Source: Oenanthe sinensis
Taxonomy: Eukaryota > Streptophyta > Magnoliopsida > Apiales > Apiaceae
Reading direction: 5' to 3'
NCBI GenBank assembly: GCA_028671895.1
Contig: CM053796.1
Location: 24,302,860-24,366,859, forward strand
DNA: 64,000 bases
Positions 46,601-56,483 of the stretch are shown piece after piece. A model generated the notes under the pieces. It had not been told where the DNA came from. It did no database searches and saw nothing but the letters and a program-made list of their open reading frames with translations. Made by a program: the position numbers and the translations under genes. Position 1 is the first letter of the stretch, and each line of letters starts with the position of its first letter.

Positions 46601-48772
46601 AGAGCAATCTGTTGATGTTGAGAGGCAATCACTAACAGTTTTCCATGACTGAAAATAGTGAGTTAATTCATCTTCACAGGTGATTGAGAGAGATGTTTGT
46701 ACACGTCTACTCTCCCAGGAATTCAAATTCTGGAATACATGGATCGCTCAAAACTTAAAGGCATATCACCGTCAACGATCCAGTGCATGGATTTGCATAT
46801 GGGGAGTCGGTTGATGCTTAGATAGCTGCTAGTACGCATACCACATTCAACGATCCAGTGCATGGATTTGCATATGGGGAGATTGTTGATGCTGAAAGTA
46901 GTTGAGCAACAACTCGTAGACTATGATTCAGTTGGTTTACCAATTTGATGAGTCTTTTGAGGATCAGGGTGTTGGGAATTCAGTCACTCCTGGAATGGAG
47001 GATATTCCAATTTCAGAAGGGTTATTCCCCGACAACGAGCCACGTGTGCATGGATTTGCTCATGGTGAGTTGGGTGATGACCTAACTGAAACCCTGTCTG
47101 AGATTCCATCTCAGAACCTAGATCTTTAGTGATCGACAACATGCTACAGTCAACGATCCATAATATCTTGGTGAGACTAGCATGGATTTACTTGCAGGTA
47201 CAAATTGCTATAAATGGATTGAGTGCAAGTAAGGGAGAGAAACACTTGAGTGAAGTGAGAGAGTGATACACTTGAGTGAGAGAAATAGGGAGAGAAATGA
47301 GTGGAACACTTACGCTTGAAAGTGTAAACACCAACAGAACGTAGTAGAAGTGAGGAAACCATAGACCAAACACTAACCTTGCTACTATGCTTGAATCTTG
47401 TTACTGAATTTTCCAGCTCTGGAATGTTGAAGAGATTCTTTTCTGGAAGACAAGCTGAAGAAGAGTCTAGCTGAAGCTTAGTGGGAATGTCCAAACTATT
47501 ACCTTTGGGTCTATTAATTTATGTTGTTCACAATCTCAAAGGGGGAGACATTAATTTTTAGGCCTAAGGAGGATTTTATATTCAATTGGAGGAGAGTTTC
47601 TTTTTCGATTGGATGTAGATGATACTTTTATTATTTTAAAGGATATTCTCAACTAAGGGGGAGAATTTGGTGATACAAGAAACGAGATCTCTTGGTGATA
47701 CAAGAAATGAGATCTGTCAATCCTATCTTGTGGAGGTTACTTAGAGGATATCTAAAGACACAAGGGTGGATTGGAGCTTGAATGAACTAAGGGGGAGAAT
47801 TAGATAAAATTGAAACCTTAGTGATGCAAGGGAGAAATTACTAAGGGGGAGTTTCTTAGAAATTGGTTGGAGCCTAATCCCTAAAGGTGTTGTAGATTTA
47901 ACCAATTTTTCGTCTGAAGTGGAGAAGTTACTTTTTGTCAATTGGGAAGAAGTTACTTGTCGTACTAAGGGGGAGAAGTTATGGAGAATCTTAACATCTT
48001 GGTTTGCAATGCTATATCTTATTCTGAAAAGATATCTAAGGGATTTTGCTCTATTTGTTTGAAGATCTGTCCTTGGAACATTCTTAGGAGAGGTTCGGCA
48101 GAAGAATTCTTTCTAGCACGATCAATGAATGAAAATGAAGATTTCTTTGAAGAGTATCAACTCAGGGGGAGTTTTTGCTAAGTAGAAGTTTTCTGGGTAA
48201 AGAAGAATGTGAAGGAGATTTTCAAGGGGCATCTGAGAAGTGTCCAAGTGTGTTCTATTTCTTGTTTCAGTGATAGATGAAGTCAGTGGAGCAGTGCAGG
48301 GAAGAAAGAAAATTATGTTTCCTGGAAACAGAACATCCTGAAGAAAAAGATGAAGTGACTTTCATTCCAAGAGAGAACAACCTTAAGGGGAGAATGAGTT
48401 GACCTCTTATAGGGAACATAGAGAGCTGTATGTTCTAGTTCGAATTGCAAGATGAACAAGAATGATTGTTCAGAAGTCTTTACTAATGATTTGTTTCTTT
48501 ATTGAAAGAACCCCATCTTTGAAGAACATTGAAGTGGAGAAAGCTAAAGGAAAATGAAATTCAGAAATTCATCATTCATTTTCAGCAACTCAGGAAATCT
48601 GGATTTAACTGATTATATCTTTCCAGAACCTTTTGTATATTATTTTCATGTCCAATACTTTAATTGTTTCTTGTATGTTAGTTGAGTTATCCTCTAGTAG
48701 TTAATTTTATTTAATTGCTTTTGGGGGAGATTGTAAAGGGAAATAGTATTTGATTGCTATTACATATCAACC
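43660..48772 (+). other. A long 3' region
   Basis: About 5.1 kb, homologous in patches to the 3' regions of B and C. It contains an open minus-strand frame at 43847-44167 without recognised domains, probably chance. LTR-end-like strings GGGACCTAACA lie at about 44330-44382 and 46348-46395; a sense ETALDAANKD remnant is near 46055-46100; acidic repeated-peptide remnants lie at 46740-47130; TTGCAGGTACA is at 47202-47212. It ends with two PPT-like G5AGAT tracts. Confidence 0.55.
46760..47129 (+). pseudogene. HGFAYGE-repeat remnant in the A 3' region (unidentified)
   Basis: A peptide NDPVHGFAYGE is encoded three times in the sense direction, near 46774, 46847 and 47033 (the last as NEPRVHGFAHGE). 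The third lies in a 68-codon acidic open frame (46923-47129, with QFDESFEDQGVGNS); the first two are ended by TAG and TGA. The repetition at the protein level suggests that a real acidic protein was once encoded 3' of pol. I do not recognise it. Confidence 0.4.
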
Positions 48773-48786
48773 AAATAGGGGGAGAT
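48773..48786 (+). promoter_or_regulatory. Polypurine tract of A
   Basis: AAATAGGGGGAGAT abuts the 3' LTR. A second tract (TTTTGGGGGAGAT) followed by TGTAAAGGG, similar to the LTR start, is about 50 bp upstream (48719-48740). Confidence 0.9.
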
Positions 48787-50245
48787 TGAAAGGGGAGATA
48801 GGAGTGAAGGGAAGTAACTCACTGCACTTTCATGTGTACTAGAAATGCTAAATGTAATCTCTATGTAATGGTTGATGATAACTCAACAATAGAACAGGAC
48901 ATGTAATAATATGCAGGTGCACAGAAATCTTGGATCACAGAGTTCAGTTAAGACAAAGTATCAAAGGATCATATACAGACTTGAAGCTCACTGGAAGAAG
49001 TTCATTAACATGTTCAGGCCTCAGTGGAGAATAAAAGATGTTGACATCTATTCAAGGATGTGGAAGCTACAGAAGATTGTCTTAGTCTATGACGATTTTA
49101 GTGCATTACAATCGAAGTAACAAGTAAGGTTTGTAAAGAAGAATGTGGAATCATGTTCGGAATCAAGAGCCCCTATCAAGACTAGTCACTTATGAACCAG
49201 ACCGTTGCATAAAGTGTCAGGACATTGGAGGCAAGCTCTCGTCGGTTAATATGGTTTTAATCATTCTAAAGTTGTTGGTTTTCTTAAGTCATGTGGAGGA
49301 TCAACAAAGGTGGTAAATCAGTGTTGGAGAAATGTCAGCCTAATGGATAAGGGACAGTCGGCACAACCTGATTGGATCTTACTAAAGCTTCACAGATTAG
49401 AAGGCCAAATACTTGGACGTGGTGGAGTCACGTATACGGGGCCGAGTATTTGGATAAGGAAGTCTACACAAATTGAAGAGTGGAATGGAAATATTTAATT
49501 TAATTAAATAAAGTATTTATTTAATTATTTATATATTTTATAAATAAAGACACTCTTTATTTATATTATATATATTTATTTAAATATTACTTTTACATTA
49601 AATATTTCCAAATGCATGCTTGGCACATGACTTTGAAGAAAAGATTTGAGTGGACAAGAGTAAAAGGTGGAAAAGCAAAAAGCAACCCCTTTTTCTATAT
49701 ACAAAAAGAATCCAAGTCTTTATCTTATGTAAGAATTCGGATGAGAAAGAAAAGGGGAGAGAGAGAGAAATTATTCTCTCCCCCATGGCCGAACTAATAC
49801 TTTAATATTTTGGGGCCATGATTTTCTTTATCATACCACTCCTCTATCTTTTTATTGTAAACACTTGCTAAATCTTGTATAGAAGATAGGGTTGATTTTT
49901 GTCTCCTAGATCTACAAAATGTAATAGTTTTAGAGGAGACAAAAATCACTTCTTTGTTGTGTTCTTGAGCTTTTGTTCTTGAACTTGTTTGTAGCATCTA
50001 CCCCACTTCAATGAATATAAAGTTATATTCTTGGATCTTGTTGTGTTGTGTGGTTTGGATGATTTACCGTTCATTATCTTGGTTATTTTAATGGTGTTCT
50101 TGAGGTTGAAGAAGATGATGAACAGTACCCGGGTTTGAACCAAAGTAATTTTTATGTTGTCCCAAAAATTATTAATAGTCATATTTTTAATTTGGGAATC
50201 GTATTCACCCCCCCCCCCCCCCTCTACGATCTCCGGGACCCAACA
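48787..50245 (+). repeat. A 3' LTR
   Basis: TGAAAGGGGAGATAGG to GGGACCCAACA, 1459 bp; a run of 15 C (about 50208-50222) replaces 7 C in the 5' LTR and explains most of the length difference. Confidence 0.96.
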
Positions 50246-50250
50246 GCAAG
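50246..50250. repeat. Right target-site duplication of A (GCAAG)
   Basis: Direct repeat of 2545-2549; the Z gag resumes immediately after it. Confidence 0.97.
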
Positions 50251-51477
50251 ATTTCTCAGCTCTTCCTCATCATCATTATCTGAGTCATCCCAGCTTCAGC
50301 CCTCTGCCAGATAGGACTTTCCCTGATGCTTTTTCACGAGCGCATCATACTTCTCTTTGAGCTCTTCGTAAGACTTTCTCTTTTTCCCTTGCTTAGGCTT
50401 CTTGCACTCAATTGCGAAGTGGCCTAGCTCATTACAGTTGAAGCAACGAAACTTGCTTCTATCAACTAAGCCGGTCTTGTAGCCACTTTTTGATACTGCT
50501 GTCGAAGAACCTCCTTTTTGGAATCTTCCAAAATTAATCTTAACTCTGAATGAGGAGTTTCTTCGGAATCTCATGTTGCCAAAATTCCTGGGAACCATGG
50601 CTAGAGATTCATCTTCCAGCTGATCTAGTTCTTCCAGCGTGTAGAACTCACCATCTTCTTGTTTGTCAGAAGTATGTCCAAATTCTGGAACCACATACTC
50701 TGTTGAACTGTTAGAAGGTGCAACAGCCTTCAATTCTACTTTCTCTGGTGCTTCTACCATTAATGCCTTGGAGGAACTCAGTACCTTACCTCTCCCATAC
50801 ATCTCTCTGGTTTGGATCTGCTCCAGCTCATAAGTCTTTAAAACTCCGTAGAGTCTTTCTAGGGTTACCTCCTTCATATCCCTAGATTCCCGGATAGCTG
50901 CGATCCTGTGTTCCAGATGCTCTGGTAAGGTCAACAAAAACTTCCTGTTCACCTCCTGGTTCTGATAAAACTTTACATTCATATTGAGCTCATTTATCAG
51001 TTTGTTTAGTCTCTGAAACACCTCAGAGATACCCTCACCAAGGTTGGATCTAAACTGCTCATATTGGGAGGTCAGGATTTCCAGTCTATTCTCCTTTACT
51101 TCTTCAGTTCCCTCATTGATAATTTCAATTGTTTCCCAGATCTGTTTTGCATTTTTCCAATTGACTACTTGATTGTACATTACGTAGTCCAGGGATTCAA
51201 TTAATATGAGCTTCAGGTTATTATCAAGGGATACATCTTCTGCTTCTTCATCTGTATAGTCTGCCGGACTTTTCAGAAACTGTCTGTGGGTGATTACGAC
51301 CCCATCTACCGTATGTTCAAGAATAACTGATATAGGTGGCTCAACACCTTTGGTCATGACTAATGCGTACTTGGGATTTGCAATCCCGATAAACAGTAGC
51401 ATTTTATGTTTCCACAAATTGTAGTGTTCTCTGTCGAACTGTGGAATTTTGATACTAGTCACTTTCTGGGTACTCAT
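50251..51477 (-). pseudogene. Z gag, N-terminal and zinc-knuckle part
   Basis: The first 393 codons are open from ATG at 51477. A copia gag domain of the UBN2 type (QFDREHYNLWKHKM near residues 14-27, then QIWETIEIINEG and LLTLPEHLEHRI) forms the particle shell. One CCHC zinc knuckle, CFNCNELGHFAIEC (345-358), binds RNA. The basic tail and SYLAEG precede a TGA at 50293-50295, after which the acidic SWDDSDNDDEEE segment continues in frame up to the A insertion. The downstream half is at 1923-2549. The ATG lies about 190 bp from the PBS, a normal leader length. Confidence 0.92.
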
Positions 51478-51667
51478 CTTAATAAGATTTAAAAATTAAG
51501 TGTTTCAAAAAATATTTTAATTTTTGACTGAAAACAATTTTTGATCAAAAATAATTTTTAGTGAAAATATTATTTCGAATAAAAAATTATTTCAAATAAA
51601 AATAATTTTTGATTTGTGTATGAGTTGTGGAATATTTGGTTTGGATCTGATAAAAAGATATCAACCG

Positions 51668-51680
51668 GCTCTAATGCCAA
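51668..51680 (-). promoter_or_regulatory. Primer-binding site of Z
   Basis: Minus-strand TTGGCATTAGAGC adjoins the LTR and differs at two positions from the TTGGTATCAGAGC of the other elements. Confidence 0.8.
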
Positions 51681-51681
51681 T

Positions 51682-53039
51682 TGTTGGTCCCTGATATAGT
51701 AGAAGGGGGGTTGAATATTATATCTGAATTTCTCGCGGAATTTCATATTTTAAAATATTATTTTAAATAATCACGAAATATTAATTAAGATGGAATACGG
51801 TTCAAGTATAAGATATAAATTTTAACTTGAAAAGTATTACAAAATTAATATGATCAAAATGAATATAATTGATTAAATATTCTGGAACGATTTCGACATG
51901 AATTGTTCGGGTTTAATAATTATATTCCAAACTAAGCACAGAAATCTGTGAATATTACAATGCATACAAATTTCTGAATTTGAATGTTTGAACAACAACA
52001 GAAATGAGAAGTGGTCTCCTCGTATTTATAGAGGTTGGAAAAGCTTGGCATTACTTTTCAGCATTACTATTTTTCTTGAAAAATAAGCCTAGAATTACCT
52101 TTAAAAAGACTGGGCATTACTTTTGAAAATTCGGTATTACCTTTCATTGAGCTCGGTATTACCTTTTCAAAAGCTCGGTATTACCTTTTTAAAATGCTCG
52201 GTATTACTTTTTGATTAAGCACAGAATTACCTTTTAAAAAGTAATTTCGGTATTACTTTTTTCAAATGAATTCGGTATTACCTTTTAATAAGTAATTCGG
52301 TATTACCTTTTTCAAATGAATTCGGTATTACCTTTAAATAAGGTAATTCGGTATTACCTTTTTCAAATGAATTATATTAAAAGTAATATTAACTTAATCT
52401 TTTATAGTAAATTAATTCTACTTTATTTAATTAAATAATTTATAAATTAAATTAAATTCAACTTGAATTAATTTAATTAAAATAAATTAAATAATTAAAT
52501 TCATTGTGTTAGTAGAATTAAAATACTATCTGACTTGTATAATTCTGGAGTCAGCTTCACAGTCTTCTTGTCTTTTCTTTGACTTCTATCTTGAAACCAC
52601 TTGAGCTAAAATGAAGAATAAATATTTTATTGTTGACACACAAATGTACTGTCTAGTTCATTTGTGTCATACTAATAAATATTTTTCATTCTTAACATTT
52701 AAAGTTATGGCCTTCTACTTTTCTGTCTTCCCTCTTCTGTTCTTTTTCTTCTGGAATCTTCATGTAATAGCCACTTTAAAATTTTTTGTATCTTCTGAAT
52801 TCTTTTGAATTACTACTTGATTATTATCAATTGATTTTACTGACTCTTGAACAAATAAATGAACTTCCTCCAGTGTTGAGTAGTAGTTTCAACTGAGTAC
52901 TTCTGATACTAGGATTCCTCGTGATTAGTTGACTGTCTTTGTCTTGATTCCTGTTTGATATTTATTATTTACCACTATTTCTTATCTGAGTTGAGTTGTC
53001 ATCTAATTATTACAAATAGGCCTAGTCATATGCCTTTAA
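51682..53039 (-). repeat. Z 5' LTR
   Basis: Plus-strand start TGTTGGTCCCTG is clear. The other end is placed at 53039 by alignment with the end of the B LTR (ACAAATAGG-CTAGT-ATATG-CTTT), assuming the terminal CA has become AA; the boundary is uncertain by a few bases and no TSD can be tested. It shares the general plan of the B LTR: C-rich end, TATA box (52021-52033), motif array, and GAGTTGAGTTGTCATCTA near the outer end. The 3' LTR is outside the window. Confidence 0.8.
52021..52370 (-). promoter_or_regulatory. TATA box and AGGTAATACCGA motif array in the Z LTR
   Basis: CGGTATTACCTTT and variants (plus-strand reading) occur about 14 times from 52045 to 52365, ending next to CTCTATAAATACG (52021-52033). 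Position and design equal those of B, but nearly all units read TATTAC where B has TATGAC. Confidence 0.65.
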
Positions 53040-54391
53040 GCGTGTGACTTGTAATATCTTATTTTAGCAAAATACTTTACTTAACATGTGCTTCAATTAT
53101 ATCGGGACATATGAACTCAAATCAATGTAGTGGTATGTTGATGATTTCTTTTTCCAACTTTTTTGGGGTCGTTGTACATAGAAAAATCACTTTAAACTCA
53201 CATAATAGTGGTTTATATCGGCCGGTACTTGCAACTAGTTTTAAGTTTTTAATGCTATATAAAAACCCTTCTTCCAAAATATGTTTGAATCGAAAAAGTA
53301 GATACTTTTGAATCATTGCATGAATAAGATTTTCCTATCATAAATTAAAGTATCAAAAAGTTAGTACGAATGCATAATTGTAATAAATTAATAAATAACA
53401 AAAATTTATTAACATTCTCATCAATTAAAATCGTGTCAAGACTAAATTGATCACCTGTTTGTGTATTAATTGCATCTCACATACTGCATACCATCACTCT
53501 TATCGTCCAATCGTCTCTATTGTTTTTCAAAGCATTAAAGAGAGTGTAATTCATAATGTATTAGACGTTGAATGTAAATAGTTTTGTGATAAATTTGTTG
53601 TAATTTATTTTTTGATGTTCAATCTTTAATTTATATAAGTGATGGTCTATTACTTTTTAGATAGAAACACATTCAATTTAGATAAAAGAATAAATTAATT
53701 TTTTTATTATAGATAGTGTCTTTTTGAAAAATCAAAATAGTTTCGATTTTTAATAATTTAATGTTTTTTTAAAATTTCTAATTACTTTACGTATAATAAT
53801 GTCTTTTCTAAAATTTTGAAACCTATCTTATGGATAATAATAATTTACTTGACTTGAGGAGAAAGTTTAGGAGAATATAACGTAACTTAGATTTTTCATA
53901 ATTTGGAGAAAGTTTAGGAGAATAAAAAGTTTAGGAAAATATAAAATAATTTAGATTTTTTTATAATTTTTAATATTTACTAATTCAAAAATTCAAGAAA
54001 ATTAGAAAAATACATTTGGATGATTTAGAGCGCCACCTAACCGTTTTTGTCTTCTCCTTTATATATATACTAGTCGACTAAGCCGAGCTTCACAGCGGCT
54101 TTATAATATTTTTATAAACTCGTTAAAAATGATAAAAATTAATTTTATAATTTTTAAAAAAATTATTAAATAAAGAATTACAATACTGTATAGATTAGTT
54201 AAAATAATATTTTATAAATTGATTAATAAATAAATAAATGATGTATTTTTTTTAAGAATTTGAGTAAAGATGAAAATAAGATATACTACCATTGTGGTAT
54301 ATCTATATTGTTATATTATGCAATAGTTGAAAAATTGGTTGCCTGAAATCGCGGACCTATATTAGAAAAATGATTTAGAAGGTTGTCCATA
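53040..54391. other. AT-rich sequence without recognised genes
   Basis: Nothing supportable as a gene. Small overlapping frames at 53111-53316 on both strands look like chance. A segment starting ACTAGTCGACTAAGCCGAGC near 54070 followed by AT-rich sequence resembles a dispersed plant repeat, but no ends were found. Confidence 0.5.
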
Positions 54392-54394
54392 TAA

Positions 54395-54809
54395 GAGTAT
54401 CTCCGATAGAGGTCGCTAACAAAGTTGTCAAACCATGACAAATCATCAAATATATTATTTTTTAATTTCTCTCATATCCATGTCACTCTTGGCAACATTT
54501 ATTAAAATTTTACTCCAATAATTAATCAACTTTAAAGGTTACCCATGTGGTCCCTCTATATTAATTTTATATTTAGTTCAATATAAAAGTGGGTAGAGTA
54601 ATATATACTTTAGATGTTTTGGATGACTTTTTGCTAGTTAGGAAGTTGTCAAGGGGTTGCAAACTTTTGACAACCTTAGTAGGCAACCTTTTGGCAACGT
54701 CCCAACACCAATAGGTAGGCAACCCTCCCAACTGCAATAGGTAAGCAACCAAGGATGCCATGCCGCATAAGCTTGACAACCTCCTTGGCAACCCCTATTG
54801 GAGATGTTC
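54395..54809. mobile_element. MITE, PIF/Harbinger-like
   Basis: 415 bp with imperfect terminal inverted repeats: left GAGTATCTCCGATAGAGGTCGC, right (inverted) GAACATCTCCAATAGGGGTTGC, 17 of 22 matching. It is flanked by TAA at 54392-54394 and 54810-54812. A 3-bp TAA/TTA duplication is the hallmark of PIF/Harbinger insertions. There is no transposase; the minus-strand frame 54573-54791 has no recognised domain and covers short internal TTGGCAACC repeats. Confidence 0.82.
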
Positions 54810-54812
54810 TAA

Positions 54813-54936
54813 TAGGCCATTCATTATTGCACCTTAAAACATTGTGGATCACATATCAATAAACAGGACACCAAACACAAACCACTGATGATACATAACA
54901 TATCACTCTCCTATGGATGTGAATAGATTAAAAAAC
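54813..54936. other. Short spacer
   Basis: Nothing recognised between the MITE and solo LTR G. Confidence 0.5.
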
Positions 54937-56227
54937 TGTTAGGAATTAGAGTTACAGAAGTTTACAGAGGGGGGTGAATGTATAACTTCAAATCCTTTTT
55001 TTTCACTTCTTTAATTTTGATGATCAGTTTGATAGTGTTTGTAGCTTTGTCAATTCACAGGTGTTTACTTAAATACAAATGTTGAAATGTAAGAACTCGG
55101 TGAATTAACTTTCAATCTAATTGTGTATTAGAATGAATCAACTACAATCTGAAATTCAAAGTGAATTTTAGCTTCTTATTCTTGGAAGTAGAAACAAGGT
55201 ATGAATACTTGATAAAAATATTCAGAACACTAACTAATGAGGCTGTGCAATTGCTATATAGACAACATGTCTTTTGTCACATGCACTCACTAATCAGTTA
55301 AGCGAAAACTAGAAATAAACAAAAATAACTTTACATTTGACTACTATCTATTTCTAGCTAACACAAACTATGACAGTCCTTTTTCTTCCAGACTTATCCT
55401 TTATGTCACTTGTCTTTCTCTTCTTCTAAGCTTCATTGTAGAATTGTCTCTATCATTCCAGATTTGACCGATCTTGTTATGACAGAGCTTCAACAGACTT
55501 GTCTTGTTCTTCTATAATTTTCCTCGAAAATAGCCTCTTGAATCAGTCGAATACTCACTTGAATCAGCTTCAAGAAGTCATGATATTAGACTTCTCAATT
55601 AGGTACTTCATTGACTTCTCGATTAGATACTTCATGTATACTCACTTCTCGAATGCCTAGACTTCTCGACTGCGTTCTTCACGTGATGACTTCCCGATCA
55701 GAATAGACTTCTCGAATGAGTTAGACTTCTCGAGTGAGTTAGACTTCTCGAGTGAGTTGACTACCCATACTTTTCGAATGACTCAATAGGCTACTTCTCG
55801 AATTGATCACTCCTGGACTTCTCGAATAAGTGTTTCATTATTTGACTTCTCGAATGTACCCAACCGAATACTCAGCCATTTAGAAGTTTGAGACTTCTCT
55901 ACCAGGTTCGTTTCTGACTTCTCTATTAGCTTCACATCTGTGACTTCTCTATCAGGATGACTCCTCTATCAAGAATTTTCCTTAAAACATTTTCCACTAC
56001 AATGCTTATTTTGATGGAGTCTTCATTGATTTGATGCTTGATTCATACTTGAATCTTCTACCAATTTTCATTCTTGACTTAATATTTACATAATGGCTTC
56101 ACAGTAGAAACATGCCCCTATCTGTAAATAAATTAGGGCATACTAAATACACATCCTAATATAGAAACAATGCATGTGTTTTAACAAGACAAGTAAATTA
56201 CTATGGTAGGCTTGATTTGATCCAACA
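54937..56227 (-). mobile_element. Element G: 1.29-kb solo LTR
   Basis: TGTTAGGAATTAGAG to GATCCAACA, 1291 bp, with AAAAC at 54932-54936 and 56228-56232. The TSD is low-complexity, so slightly less certain. The plus-strand left end with CAGAGGGGGGTGAATG is the mirror of the C-rich ends of the other LTRs, giving minus orientation. Neither PBS nor PPT adjoins it. It carries about fifteen ACTTCTCGA-type motifs (55590-55965) and a TATA-like CTATATAG at about 55253. Confidence 0.75.
55590..55965 (-). promoter_or_regulatory. GACTTCTCGAATGA motif array in G
   Basis: Plus-strand GACTTCTCGA(A/G)TGAG and variants (GACTTCTCTATCAG at the right end) recur about fifteen times with 10-40 bp spacing. It lies some 340 bp upstream of the TATA-like site in the minus direction. 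Confidence 0.55.
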
Positions 56228-56232
56228 AAAAC

Positions 56233-56483
56233 AGTCTTTCATACAGAACAAATTCATAGAATAATAAAAGCGTATCAATTTATGTTAAAACTCTAGTGAC
56301 GATAATTGAGGTATCCAGAAAGAAGCCAAAATAATATTAAATTTGATAGTATTTGCCATAAAAAAATTTAAATCTAAATAATATTTTTCGTTATCAAAAC
56401 TAAAGTTTGGAAAAATTGGAGTGAATATATAGCAGATACTACACCAAATAGGTGTTTAACCCTAATCACTCTTGTGAAGAGTG
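56233..56483. other. Spacer between G and W
   Basis: No homology recognised; the Z-like gag similarity begins just to the right. Confidence 0.4.

Larger units (their letters stand above)
2550..50245 (+). mobile_element. Element A: non-autonomous copia-family retrotransposon carrying a nest of younger insertions
   Basis: The ends are LTRs of 1450 bp (2550-3999) and 1459 bp (48787-50245), TG...CA, with TSD GCAAG, a PBS at 4001-4013 and a PPT at 48773-48786. Removing the block 7337-42823 (element C and everything in it) leaves about 12.2 kb of A itself. The internal region has only decayed gag and pol fragments and no RT or RNase H core, so it cannot mobilise itself. By eye the two LTRs differ at about ten positions plus a C-run length change, under 1%, so A is not ancient. 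It sits antisense to its host element Z. Confidence 0.95.

Noticed and set aside
53111..53316. Overlapping 64-66 codon frames on both strands
   Set aside because: Chance length in AT-rich DNA; no coding signs.
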